DNA of 64,000 bases from Pseudonocardia sp. TRM90224 (GTDB lineage Bacteria > Actinomycetota > Actinomycetes > Mycobacteriales > Pseudonocardiaceae): assembly GCF_021245725.1 (NCBI RefSeq), contig NZ_JAJGSX010000016.1, positions 1-64,000 on the forward strand, read 5' to 3'. How positions within the stretch are numbered: the stretch's first letter is position 1; each line of letters opens with the position of its first letter. Below the pieces are notes generated by a model. It worked only from the letters and a program-made list of their open reading frames with translations. It had not been told where the DNA came from and ran no database searches. Positions 41,217 to 49,942 of this stretch are shown one piece after another. Both the position numbers and the translations under genes were made by a program.

Positions 41217-41234
41217 CAGGTGAGCCTATCCTCA
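41216..41234. promoter_or_regulatory. IdeR/DtxR-type iron box abutting a start codon
   Basis: Read on the minus strand, TGAGGATAGGCTCACCTGA matches the 19-bp iron box consensus at 15 of 19 positions, the best of the three boxes here. Its last base is the A of the lipoprotein ATG. TAGGCT could serve as a -10 for a leaderless transcript. Confidence 0.85.
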
Positions 41235-41277
41235 TCTGCGCTGATCGCCGAGAGTGACGTCCGACGCTCACCCCCGG

Positions 41278-42486
41278 TCAGGCCGCGACGGGTGCGTCCC
41301 AGTCGATCTCGTAGCGGTGCAGCCACGCGACCGAGCCGGAGCCCTTGCCGGCCGCCCGGCGCAGGAAGATCGGCATCAGCGCGTCGCGCAGCACCCGCCC
41401 GACCGGCCCTACCGTCTTCTGGTTGCTGGTCCGCGCGCCTGCGGCGACGACCCGCTCCACCCGCTCGCGGCGCAACCGCACGTAGGCCTCGAACGCCGCG
41501 GCCGGGTCGTCGTGGTCGCGTACGCAGCGGGCCAGCTCGACGGCACCCTCGATCGCCATCGACGCACCCTGGCCCGACGACGGGGACGTGGCGTGCGCCG
41601 CGTCGCCGACCAGCACCATCCGGTTGCCGTGCCAGTTCGGGATCGGCGGCATGTCGTAGGTCGCCCATCCGGCCAGCTCGCCGGGGGTGGAGTCGATGAT
41701 CGTGCGAGCCGGCGTGTTGTCACCCGCGAACAGCTCGTGCAGCATCGTCCGCCACTGATCGGTCGTGACGGCCGCCAGCTCGCCCGCGGTGGGCTCGGCC
41801 GGCCGTGGCGGGTTGGCGAACCACCACACCGTGCCGTCCGGGGCCACGGCGTAGCCGAAGAACGCCTTCTTGCCGAAGATCATCTCGTACGTGCCGGGCT
41901 CCAGGCCTGCCGTGTGCGCGGGCGCGTAGCCGCCGGTGTTCAGCAGCGGGACGTAGCGGGCGCGCGGCGCGCCCGGATCGATCAGCGTGCGCACCCGCGA
42001 GCGGACGCCGTCGGCTCCGACGAGCACGTCGGCGGTCGCGGTGGTGCCGTCCGCGAACTCCGCGACGACCCCGGACGCCGAGCCGGTGGCGTCGACGAGC
42101 CGCTTGCCGTACTCGATGGTGACGCCGCGCCGCAGCGCCTCGTCGCGCAGTGCCCGGTAAAGGTCGGCGCGCCGCAGCGTGATGCCGACCGTGCCGTCGG
42201 CGAGCGGCTCGCCGATGCCCACCTCGCCGAGGTAGCGGCCGGTGCCGCTGCGGAACCGCATGGACGTCGTGGCGAAGCCGATCCCGTCGAGCGCGTGGTC
42301 GGCGCCGATCGCCCGCAGCGCCGCGATCCCGTTGACCTGCAACGTCAGGAATGCCCCGACGTCGTCGGCGCTGTTCGGGTAGGCCTCGTAGACGGTCGCC
42401 TGCACACCCGCCTGCTGCAGTGCCATTGCCGCCACCGGCCCGGCGACGCCGCCGCCGATCACCAGTGCTGTCCGTGCTGCACCCAT
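41278..42486 (-). CDS. FAD-dependent monooxygenase (PHBH-like)
   Basis: A 402-residue class A flavoprotein monooxygenase. Start at ATG 42486. Motifs are the FAD G-x-G-x-x-G in V-I-G-G-G-V-A-G-P-V-A-A (about 9-20), the D-G motif A-D-V-L-V-G-A-D-G-V-R-S (about 150-161) and the second FAD motif M-V-L-V-G-D-A-A-H-A-T-S-P (about 285-297). These enzymes hydroxylate aromatic or polyketide rings with NAD(P)H and oxygen. It is divergent from a MarR regulator with two operators between. Substrate unknown. Confidence 0.9.
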   Translation of the reverse strand: MGAARTALVIGGGVAGPVAAMALQQAGVQATVYEAYPNSADDVGAFLTLQVNGIAALRAIGADHALDGIGFATTSMRFRSGTGRYLGEVGIGEPLADGTVGITLRRADLYRALRDEALRRGVTIEYGKRLVDATGSASGVVAEFADGTTATADVLVGADGVRSRVRTLIDPGAPRARYVPLLNTGGYAPAHTAGLEPGTYEMIFGKKAFFGYAVAPDGTVWWFANPPRPAEPTAGELAAVTTDQWRTMLHELFAGDNTPARTIIDSTPGELAGWATYDMPPIPNWHGNRMVLVGDAAHATSPSSGQGASMAIEGAVELARCVRDHDDPAAAFEAYVRLRRERVERVVAAGARTSNQKTVGPVGRVLRDALMPIFLRRAAGKGSGSVAWLHRYEIDWDAPVAA

Positions 42487-42517
42487 CTCGCCCTCCCGGG
42501 TAGTCTGACTCGGTTGC

Positions 42518-42547
42518 TCAAGTATCTTGATGAGCCAAGTTTCTTGG
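42518..42547. promoter_or_regulatory. Tandem MarR operators
   Basis: Two perfect palindromes, TCAAGTATCTTGA (42518-42530) and CCAAGTTTCTTGG (42535-42547), share the core CAAGT-x-TCTTG with centres 17 bp apart. They lie between the divergent monooxygenase and MarR starts and are AT-rich relative to the genome. The MarR protein probably binds both. Confidence 0.8.
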
Positions 42548-42559
42548 AGATGCGAGAGA

Positions 42560-43021
42560 ATGTCAAGCGTGATGCGGGAGCAGATCGGCGTCGCCGTGCA
42601 GCAGTTCATCGCCAGCGCCGTGCTGAACAGTCAGGCCATCGCACAGCGGGTGGGGCTGGGCGCGAGCGACTCGCAGTTCCTCACCCTCCTGCAGCTGCAC
42701 GGTCCGCTCACGCCGGGCCAGCTGGCCGAGCTCTCGCGGCTCACGACCGGCACCGTCACCGGTGTGATCGACCGGCTGGAGAAGGGCGGCTACGTGCGCC
42801 GCGAGCGCGATTCCGGCGACCGGCGCAAGGTGATCGTCACGATCGTGCCGGAGGGGATGGCGAGCATGGTCGAGCACTATCGCGGCTACGCCGAGGAGAT
42901 GGACGCGATCCTGCGCCGGCGCAGCCCGCAGGAGCTGCAGGTGATCGCCGACTTCTTCGTGGACGTGCTGGGAGAGGAACGGAGGGGTCGGGAGGAGGAC
43001 CATCCGGACGCAACCGGCTGA
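42560..43021 (+). CDS. MarR-family regulator
   Basis: A 153-residue MarR protein. ATG 42560 is chosen; starts at 42527 and 42572 are also in frame, but 42527 would lie within the operators. The winged helix has L-T-P-G-Q-L-A-E-L-S-R-L-T-T-G-T-V-T-G-V-I-D-R-L-E-K-G and the wing R-D-S-G-D-R-R-K-V-I-V. It is divergent from the FAD monooxygenase and is its likely repressor. Confidence 0.9.
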   Translation: MSSVMREQIGVAVQQFIASAVLNSQAIAQRVGLGASDSQFLTLLQLHGPLTPGQLAELSRLTTGTVTGVIDRLEKGGYVRRERDSGDRRKVIVTIVPEGMASMVEHYRGYAEEMDAILRRRSPQELQVIADFFVDVLGEERRGREEDHPDATG

Positions 43022-43046
43022 CCGGAAGTGCACCCGCCCGGCCGGT

Positions 43047-43964
43047 GTGAACGACCGTGAGGTGCGTCACGCTCCGTCGATGACCAGTGCAGGCACAGCG
43101 ATCCCTGTCGGAGCCGGCCCGCGCAGCCTCACGTTCACGCCGGACGAACGGTCCGTCTACGTCGTGAACGCCGACGACGGGACGGTGTCGGTGATCGACG
43201 CCGAGGCGGGTGCGGTGGTGCGGACGGTCGCCGTCGGGTCGTCGCCGAGTGCCGTGGCGTCAGGGCCGGCGTCCGGGCTGGACCGGGTCGTCGTCACCGG
43301 CGTGTCGCCGGGGCGGCTGATCGTGCTGGATCCGCGCACGTCGTCGGAGATCGGCCGGATCCGGCTGCCCGGCATGCCCGGCGCGGTGGCCGTCGCTCCC
43401 GGCGGTGGCACCGCGTACGTCTCCGACTTCGAGCGCGACACGGTGGTCGTGGTCGATCTCGCGTCCGGCCCGGGGCAGCCGATCGCGGTGGCCGAGCATC
43501 CCGGCGACGTCGTGCTGAGCCCCGACGGCGCTCGCGTCTACGTCGCCAGCCCCCAGTTCGGGGTGCTCTCCGCGATCGACACCTCGACGGCGAGCGTCGT
43601 CGCAACGCTGGAGCTCACGTTCCGGCCCGGCCACCTCGCCGTCACGCCGGACGGCCGGCGGCTCTACGCCGGCAGCCCGCAGTTCGGCACCGTCTCGACG
43701 TTCGACCTGGCGACGTTCACGGAGGTCGGCAACCCCGTCCAGGTCGGCGGCGGGGTCACGGGCGTCGCAGTGACTCCCGACGGTCGGCTGCTCTACGCCG
43801 TCGACGGCGCGGGCGGCACCGTCACGGCGTTCCGCACGTCCGACCACGTCGCCGAGGGCTCGCCGGTGCCCACCGGGGACGATCCGCTCGACGTGATCGC
43901 GGGCGAGCGTGCGGTCTTCGTCGCCAACACGAGCTCCGCGAGCGTCACGATGCTCCGCCGCTGA
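43047..43964 (+). CDS. YVTN-type beta-propeller protein
   Basis: A 305-residue seven-bladed propeller-like protein. It is built of about 42-residue repeats carrying V-Y-V-V-N-A-D-D-G-T-V-S-V-I-D, A-Y-V-S-D-F-E-R-D-T-V, V-Y-V-A-S-P-Q-F-G-V-L and L-Y-A-G-S-P-Q-F-G-T-V variants. There is no signal peptide or lipobox from either possible start (GTG 43047 or ATG 43080), unlike most secreted YVTN proteins. Function unknown; such propellers usually bind ligands or partner proteins. A family-1 palindrome begins 1 nt after its stop. Confidence 0.82.
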   Translation: MNDREVRHAPSMTSAGTAIPVGAGPRSLTFTPDERSVYVVNADDGTVSVIDAEAGAVVRTVAVGSSPSAVASGPASGLDRVVVTGVSPGRLIVLDPRTSSEIGRIRLPGMPGAVAVAPGGGTAYVSDFERDTVVVVDLASGPGQPIAVAEHPGDVVLSPDGARVYVASPQFGVLSAIDTSTASVVATLELTFRPGHLAVTPDGRRLYAGSPQFGTVSTFDLATFTEVGNPVQVGGGVTGVAVTPDGRLLYAVDGAGGTVTAFRTSDHVAEGSPVPTGDDPLDVIAGERAVFVANTSSASVTMLRR

Positions 43965-43965
43965 C

Positions 43966-44036
43966 GAAGTTCCCCACCGTTTTGCCAACCTGCACACCCA
44001 AAACGGCGTGCAGGTTGGCAAAACGGTGGGGAAGTT
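43966..44036. repeat. Family-1 palindrome, variant B (copy 6)
   Basis: This is the most symmetric variant B copy. Arms GTTTTGCCAACCTGCAC and GTGCAGGTTGGCAAAAC differ from full complementarity by almost nothing, and the loop holds CCAAAACGGC. It begins 1 nt after the propeller stop and ends 10 nt before the convergent BoxB stop. Confidence 0.93.
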
Positions 44037-44046
44037 GGCGCTGGGG

Positions 44047-45459
44047 TCAGGGGAAGTGGACGTACTCGTAGTCGAACGGCTTGTCGTTGATGCCGTGCGT
44101 GGGCGGTGCGATCCAGCCGGCGATCTTGCCCGGCTCGTAGACGGGGCGCATGAGCGTGCGGACGTGGGTCTTGTCGGCCTCCGTCGGCAGCCACGCGTCG
44201 CGCTTGGCCTCCCACGCGTCCTCGCCGACGAGCTGCCCGCTCGGCGTGATGTGGTGCCCCGAGAACACGCCGACGTGCCGGTTGAACCCGACGTGCGGCA
44301 GCGTGAGCCGCCGTCCGACGCCGGCCTTCTCCAGCACGCGGTTCCAGCGCTTGAGCCCGCTCTCGCAGTCGGAGACGTACTCGGACTGCAGGTCGTGGTT
44401 GAGCGCGAGCAGCGCCGGCACCTCGTCGCTGGTCAGCTGCCCGTCGCGGACGAGCTGGATGCGGGCGGCGTCGTCGGTGAGCACGTGGTCGTCCTTGCGG
44501 CGTTCCTCCTGCCAGCGGCCCTTCAGGCCGGCGGTGAAGTAGTTGGCCGCGTTGGTCGACTGCTCCGAGCCGAACAGGTCGAGCGAGACCGAGTAGTGGA
44601 AGTTGATGTACTTCTGCACGACGTCGAGCGGGATGCCGCCGTGCGGGGCGATCTCGTCGGTGTCGTGCTCACGCATCAGCTCGGCGGCGCGGGCGACCAC
44701 GCGGTCGACACCGGTGGTGCCGACGAACATGTGGTGCGCCTCCTCCTTGAGCATGAACTCGCAGGTCCGGGAGAGCGGGTCGAACGCCGACTCCTTCAAC
44801 GTGCCCAGCTGGTACTTGCCGTCGCGGTCGGTGAAGTAGGTGAACATGAAGAACGACAGCCAGTCGGGGGTCTCCTCGTTGAACGCGCCGAGGATGCGCG
44901 GGCTGTCGAGGTCGCCGGAGTTGCGCTGCAGCAGCGCCTCGGCCTCCTCGCGGCCGTTGCGCCCGAAGTAGGCGTGCAGCAGGTAGACCATCGCCCAGAG
45001 GTGGCGGCCCTCCTCGACGTTGACCTGGAACAGGTTGCGCAGGTCGTACAGCGAGGGCGCGGTCTCGCCGAGGCGGCGTTGCTGCTCGACGGACGCAGGC
45101 TCGGTGTCGCCCTGGATGACAATGAGCCGCTGCAGGTCGGCACGGTACTCGCCGGGCACCTGCTGCCAGACCGGCTCGCCCTTCTGCTCACCGAACGCGA
45201 TGCGGCGGTCGGAGTTGCGCTCGGCGAGGAACACGCCCCAGCGGTACTCCTCCATGGCGACGTGGTCGAAGTGCGCCCACCCCTCGCGGCCGACCGCGAC
45301 CGCCGTGCGCAGGTAGACGTCCTCGGTCGGCACCGCCGGACCCATGGTCTTCCACCAGGTCAGGAAGTTGGGCTGCCACGATTCCAGCGCACGTTGCAGC
45401 TTGCGGTCGCCGGCGAGGTCGACGTTGTTGGGGATCTTCTCGCTGTAGTCGATCGACAT
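44047..45459 (-). CDS. boxB: Benzoyl-CoA 2,3-epoxidase, oxygenase subunit
   Basis: A 470-residue class I di-iron oxygenase that forms 2,3-epoxybenzoyl-CoA in aerobic benzoate degradation. Characteristic segments are W-Q-P-N-F-L-T-W-W-K-T-M-G-P (about 28-41), V-A-M-E-E-Y-R-W-G-V-F-L and the di-iron ligands in N-V-E-E-G-R-H-L-W-A-M (about 148-158) and K-E-E-A-H-H-M-F-V-G (about 240). The C-terminus has R-H-V-G-V-F-S-G and Y-E-Y-V-H-F-P. Its start lies 2 nt from the boxC stop, so the two are one operon. The reductase subunit BoxA is not in the window. Confidence 0.95.
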   Translation of the reverse strand: MSIDYSEKIPNNVDLAGDRKLQRALESWQPNFLTWWKTMGPAVPTEDVYLRTAVAVGREGWAHFDHVAMEEYRWGVFLAERNSDRRIAFGEQKGEPVWQQVPGEYRADLQRLIVIQGDTEPASVEQQRRLGETAPSLYDLRNLFQVNVEEGRHLWAMVYLLHAYFGRNGREEAEALLQRNSGDLDSPRILGAFNEETPDWLSFFMFTYFTDRDGKYQLGTLKESAFDPLSRTCEFMLKEEAHHMFVGTTGVDRVVARAAELMREHDTDEIAPHGGIPLDVVQKYINFHYSVSLDLFGSEQSTNAANYFTAGLKGRWQEERRKDDHVLTDDAARIQLVRDGQLTSDEVPALLALNHDLQSEYVSDCESGLKRWNRVLEKAGVGRRLTLPHVGFNRHVGVFSGHHITPSGQLVGEDAWEAKRDAWLPTEADKTHVRTLMRPVYEPGKIAGWIAPPTHGINDKPFDYEYVHFP

Positions 45460-45461
45460 GT

Positions 45462-47144
45462 TCACACCCGCTTGCGGTCGAAGTCGGCCTTGCGTCCTGT
45501 GCCGTACCTGCGCAGCGCGCCGTCCGGCCCGGAGGCGTTGGGCCGCACGAAGATCCAGTTCTGCCACGCGGTGAGCCGGGAGAAGATCCGCGACTCCATC
45601 GTCTCCGGCCCGACGAACCGGTGGTTGGCCTCCATGCCGGTCAGCGCGTCGGGGGAGAGCGAGGCCCGTTCCTCCAGCATGATCCGGATCTCGTCCTCCC
45701 AGTCGATGTCGTCGGGGGCGTCGGTGACCAGCCCCAGCTCCATCGCCTCGACGGCCTCGATCCGCCGGCCCGTCTCCTGGCGCAGCTTCGCGACGGTGTC
45801 GTCGTCGCCGTAGAACCGCGACCCCAGCCGGGAGAGCCCGTTGCTCATCGGGAACGCGCCGAAGTTGCTCTCGCTCAGCACGAGCTGCGCCGGCTCGCCC
45901 TCTTGCGAGTCCTCCTCCATGAAGCCTTCGAGCATGTACTGGCGATCGCACGCCAGCGCGAGCTCCAGCAGCGCGCCGGCGAAGCACGACCCCGGCTCGA
46001 TCAGCGCGATCAGCGAGCGCGAGGTGACGTCGAGCCGCTTCAGCACCCGCTTGAAGTAGTGCCGGATCTCGTTGACCAGCCAGTCGTCGCGGCTGTGCTC
46101 GGCGATCACCCGCTCGAACGCCAGCGCGTCCTCGACGTCGCCCTTCGTGCGGACGATCCAGGTGCCCAGCTCCAGCTCGTTGGTGCGCAGCCGCAGGATC
46201 AGGTCGTCCAGCTCGCGGGTCATGGCCAGCGGCCAGAACCCGGCGCCCAGCTCGTGCACGCGCTCGACGGTGTCGGGCACGTCCCCCTCGGGGCCGAAGA
46301 CGGTGATCTCGACGAGCCCCTGCTCGCGCTCGAACCTTGCCTCGACGTGCTGGTAGCGGATCCCGTCGGCGGTCACCTCGCGCTGCAACGGCGGCAGCGT
46401 GATGCCCTGCGCGCCGGCCGGCCGGGTCGAGCGTCCGGCCGCGGCGGCGGCCCGTTCGGCGACGGCCTCGTCCCACTGGCGCTTGGGGATGACCTCGTCG
46501 ACCAGCCTCCACTCGACGGCCTGCTTGCCGCGCACCCCCTCCGAGCGGGTGGCGAACACGTCGGCGCGGTCCTTGCGCACGCGCCGCTTGTCGATCACGC
46601 GGGTCAGTCCGCCGGTGCCAGGTAGCACCCCCAACAGCGGCACCTCCGGCAGCGACACCGCCGACGAGTTGTCGTCGATCAGCAGGATCTGCTCGCACGC
46701 CAACGCCATCTCGTAGCCGCCGCCCGCCGCGGTGCCGTTGAGCGCCGCGATCCAGGTCTGGCCCGAGTTGGCCGTCGCGTCCTCGATGCCGTTGCGGGTC
46801 TCGTTGGTGAACTTGCAGAAGTTCACCTTCCACGGGTGCGAGCTCTGCGCGAGCATCCTGATGTTCGCGCCGGCGCAGAAGTTGCGGTCCTTCGCGCTGG
46901 TCAGCACCACTGCGCGGACTTCGGGGTGCTCGAACCGCAGCCGCTGGGTGGCGTCGTAGAGCTCGATGTCGACGCCGAGGTCGTAGCTGTTCATCTTCAG
47001 CTCGTAGCCGGGCACGATCCCGCCCGCTTCGTCGATGTCGAGGCGCAGTTGGGCGATCTCCCCGTCGACGTCGATCTTCCAGTGGCGGTACGCCGAGGGC
47101 TCGGTGTCGAACGAGACCTCGGGCTGGTCGGTGGTGGTCGACAT
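45462..47144 (-). CDS. boxC: 2,3-Epoxybenzoyl-CoA dihydrolase
   Basis: A 560-residue enoyl-CoA hydratase-superfamily enzyme that opens the epoxybenzoyl-CoA ring hydrolytically, releasing formate. It has two crotonase-like halves. The first has S-A-K-D-R-N-F-C-A-G-A-N-I (about 84-96) and A-A-L-N-G-T-A-A-G-G-G-Y-E-M-A-L (about 133-148). The second has L-I-A-L-I-E-P-G-S-C-F-A-G and R-Y-G-T-G-R-K-A-D-F at the end. The length is typical for BoxC. It is the first gene of the boxCB operon, divergent from the CHAT-protease gene. Confidence 0.94.
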   Translation of the reverse strand: MSTTTDQPEVSFDTEPSAYRHWKIDVDGEIAQLRLDIDEAGGIVPGYELKMNSYDLGVDIELYDATQRLRFEHPEVRAVVLTSAKDRNFCAGANIRMLAQSSHPWKVNFCKFTNETRNGIEDATANSGQTWIAALNGTAAGGGYEMALACEQILLIDDNSSAVSLPEVPLLGVLPGTGGLTRVIDKRRVRKDRADVFATRSEGVRGKQAVEWRLVDEVIPKRQWDEAVAERAAAAAGRSTRPAGAQGITLPPLQREVTADGIRYQHVEARFEREQGLVEITVFGPEGDVPDTVERVHELGAGFWPLAMTRELDDLILRLRTNELELGTWIVRTKGDVEDALAFERVIAEHSRDDWLVNEIRHYFKRVLKRLDVTSRSLIALIEPGSCFAGALLELALACDRQYMLEGFMEEDSQEGEPAQLVLSESNFGAFPMSNGLSRLGSRFYGDDDTVAKLRQETGRRIEAVEAMELGLVTDAPDDIDWEDEIRIMLEERASLSPDALTGMEANHRFVGPETMESRIFSRLTAWQNWIFVRPNASGPDGALRRYGTGRKADFDRKRV

Positions 47145-47272
47145 CCGTCCTCCACGTTGGGGTTCGGCTGGCTGTCACTCTACAACACCATTGCGTTCGT
47201 TGATAGAGATGTAGAACGTATTGCGCGCTTCCGGACCTGTCCGAGAGGGGCGGTGTTTGTCAGGCTGCCGGG
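47145..47272. promoter_or_regulatory. Divergent boxC / CHAT promoter region
   Basis: This 128-bp spacer has a locally AT-rich stretch (about 47178-47222). It contains inverted CTACA (47181-47185) and TGTAG (47211-47215) half-sites, with TTGATAGAGATGTAGAAC to the right. It probably holds both promoters. No regulator gene for the box operon is adjacent. Confidence 0.45.
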
Positions 47273-49924
47273 GTGAGCATCGACGTGGGGGCGGCTCGGG
47301 ACGCGGCGGAGCAGGCGCTTGCGCTGGCCTCCGGCGATCCGCGCGCCGCGCTGGAGCTCGCTGGCACCGCGGCGGCCGCCGCGCACGCCGAACCGGATCC
47401 CGCGGCGGAGGCCACCGCCCACCGGGCATGGGCGCTCGCGCTCTGCGAGCTGGGGGAGCGCGAGACGGCGCTGGACCGGGTGCGGACCGCGGTTGCGGTG
47501 GCCGTCCGGGGCGGTGTTCCGGCCGAGGAGTCGAAGGCCCGCCTGCTCGCGGCCTACCTGCTCGGCGCGATGGGCCACACCCGCGCGGCACTGCGTGAGG
47601 CCGACCGGGCGCAGCGTGGGCTGATCGGCCTGGCCGCGGCGTTGGCGGCGAGCCAGCGTGCGCTGATCCTGCAGGAGGCCGGACGGCTGGACGAGGCGAT
47701 GGCCGCGTACGCCGCCGCGTTACCGGTCTTCCGGCAGGCGGGCGACCGGGTGGCCGTCGCGAAGGCGCTGGGCAACCGCGCCGTCGGGCTGGCCTACTCC
47801 GGGCGCCTCGACGAGGCCGAGGCCGACCTCGTCGAGGCCCGCGACCTCTACCGCGAGCTGGGCCTCGAGCGGCTGATCGGCAACGCCGACATGAACCTGG
47901 GCTTCGTCGCCTCCCGCCGCGGCGACGCGCCGGCGGCGCTCGAGCACTATCAGCTGGCGGAGGACCGGTTCGGCCGGTTGGGGGTGCCGGTCTGGCGGGT
48001 GCTGATCTGCCGGTTCGAGGTGCTTGTCGCGGTGGGGCTCGTCGCGGAGGCCCGACGGGTCGCCGAGCGGGCTGCTGCGCTGCTCGCCGGCTCGGCGAAC
48101 GCCGCCGACCTGGCGGAGGTGCGGCTCTTGCTCGCGCAGGTTGCGCTGGCGGAGCGCGACGCCGAACGGGCTCGGGCCGACGGCACCGCGGCGCGGGAGA
48201 TGTTCCGGCGCCAGTCGCGGCGCGGTTGGGAGCTGGTCGCCCGGTTCACGGTGCTGCGGGCGGACGAGCTGGCCGGTGCCCAGGCCCGCCGGCTGCAACG
48301 TGCTGCCGGCGAGTGCGCTGCGGAGCTGGCGGCCGCAGGCTGGCGGGTGGCGGAGCTGGATGCCCGGTTGGTGGCGGCGCGGGCCGCCTTGCGGGCCGGC
48401 GACATGGACGCTGCCGTCGCCGATCTTGCGGTCGCCACCGCGGCCCGGCGTGCTGGCTCCTTGGAGCTGCGGGTGCGTGCGTGGCACGCGACGGCGCTCT
48501 TGCGTGATGCGTCCGGTGACCGCAGGGGTACCCGCTCGGCGCTGCGCGCGGGGCTCGCGGTCGTCGATCGCTACCGGGCCGGGCTGGGCGCCACCGACCT
48601 GCGTGCCCACGTCGCCGGGCACGCCGAGGCGTTGGCCACCATGGGGCTGCAGCTGGCCGTCGCGGACGGGTCCGCGACGGGTGTGCTGGCGTGGGCCGAG
48701 CGGTGGCGGGCGGGCGCGGTGGCGTTGCGGCCGGTCCGGCCGCCGGACGACCCGGAGCTGGCGCACGCGCTCGCCGAGGTGCGGCGGCTCACGACGGCGC
48801 AGGTCGAGGCGCAGCTCGCCGGACGGCCGGGGCCCGCCCTGGCGGCGCTGGCCGCCGCCGAGCAGCGGGTGGTCGCGGCCAGCCGCAGCGCCCGATCGCC
48901 GCTGCACCGCGGTGGCGCCTCGCCGCCACAGCCGGCCGAGCTGGTCGCCGCGCTCGGCGACGCCGTGCTGGTCGAGTACGTGCGCCACGGCGACCGGATG
49001 CTCGCGGTCACGGTGCGGGCCGGCGCCCGTCCGGTGCTGCACCGGCTCGGAGCGGTCGACGTCGTCGAGCGGGAGGTCGCCGCCGCGCAGTTCGCGCTGC
49101 GCAGGCTGGCGTACGGCGGCGGCTCGGCGCGTTCGCAGGAGACCCACCGCGCCGCGGCCCGCCGCGCGGGCGAGCGGCTGGACCGGCTGCTGCTCGGGCC
49201 ACTGGCCGCCGAGATCGCCGGGGTCGCCGACCGGCCGCTGGTCGTCGTCCCGACCGGGGTGCTGCACCCGCTTCCGTGGTCGTTGCTGCCGAGCCTCGCC
49301 GGGCGGTCCGTCCGGGTGGCGCCCTCCGCCGCGTCCTGGCTGGCCGCCGCGCGCAGCCGCCCGGGCGTTCCCGGCGGGCGGGTCGTGGCGGTCGCCGGAC
49401 CGCGGCTGGCCGCGGCGGAGGGTGAGGCGCGTGCGGTCCGCGACCGCTACCGGCAGGCCGACCTGCTCGTCGGCGACGCCGCGACCGCGCCTGCGGTGCT
49501 GGCGGCGTTGGACGGCGCCGACCACGCGCACATCGCAGCACACGGCACGCTGCGCACCGACAACCCGCTGTTCTCGGCGCTCGAACTGGCCGACGGGCCG
49601 TTGACCGTCTACGACCTGGAACGGCTCGAAGAGGCCCCTCGGGTCGTCGTGCTGCCGGCCTGCGGATCGGGCGCGAGCGCGGTCGGGGTGGGCGACGAGG
49701 TGATGGGGCTGGTCGCGGCGTTGCTGGCGCTCGGCGCGCACTCCGTCGTCGCGCCCCTGCTGTCGGTGTCCGATGCGGCGACCGCGCCGCTCATGGACGC
49801 GCTGCACGCCGAGCTCGCCGGTGGCGCTGCCCCGGCCGACGCGCTGGCCGCGGTGCGCCGGGCGACGGCGGGCGACGCCGTGGCCGACGCGACCGCCGCC
49901 GCCTTCACCTGCTTCGGTGCATGA
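47273..49924 (+). CDS. TPR-CHAT caspase-like protease
   Basis: An 883-residue cytosolic protein. Residues about 10-420 are TPR-like helical repeats (for example A-A-A-L-A-A-S-Q-R-A-L-I-L-Q-E-A-G-R-L-D). Residues about 560-883 form a CHAT domain of the caspase-like clan CD. The catalytic dyad is visible: His757 in H-I-A-A-H-G-T-L-R and Cys797 in V-L-P-A-C-G-S-G. The typical D-N-P-L-F-S-A-L-E-L-A-D-G and D-E-V-M-G-L-V-A-A-L-L-A-L-G-A segments surround these. CHAT proteases include Craspase and gasdermin-cleaving enzymes that act when their TPR part senses a trigger. The convergent gene 18 nt away is a subtilisin-like protease. Confidence 0.9.
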   Translation: MSIDVGAARDAAEQALALASGDPRAALELAGTAAAAAHAEPDPAAEATAHRAWALALCELGERETALDRVRTAVAVAVRGGVPAEESKARLLAAYLLGAMGHTRAALREADRAQRGLIGLAAALAASQRALILQEAGRLDEAMAAYAAALPVFRQAGDRVAVAKALGNRAVGLAYSGRLDEAEADLVEARDLYRELGLERLIGNADMNLGFVASRRGDAPAALEHYQLAEDRFGRLGVPVWRVLICRFEVLVAVGLVAEARRVAERAAALLAGSANAADLAEVRLLLAQVALAERDAERARADGTAAREMFRRQSRRGWELVARFTVLRADELAGAQARRLQRAAGECAAELAAAGWRVAELDARLVAARAALRAGDMDAAVADLAVATAARRAGSLELRVRAWHATALLRDASGDRRGTRSALRAGLAVVDRYRAGLGATDLRAHVAGHAEALATMGLQLAVADGSATGVLAWAERWRAGAVALRPVRPPDDPELAHALAEVRRLTTAQVEAQLAGRPGPALAALAAAEQRVVAASRSARSPLHRGGASPPQPAELVAALGDAVLVEYVRHGDRMLAVTVRAGARPVLHRLGAVDVVEREVAAAQFALRRLAYGGGSARSQETHRAAARRAGERLDRLLLGPLAAEIAGVADRPLVVVPTGVLHPLPWSLLPSLAGRSVRVAPSAASWLAAARSRPGVPGGRVVAVAGPRLAAAEGEARAVRDRYRQADLLVGDAATAPAVLAALDGADHAHIAAHGTLRTDNPLFSALELADGPLTVYDLERLEEAPRVVVLPACGSGASAVGVGDEVMGLVAALLALGAHSVVAPLLSVSDAATAPLMDALHAELAGGAAPADALAAVRRATAGDAVADATAAAFTCFGA

Positions 49925-49942
49925 CCCGACTCGCGCTGGCCG

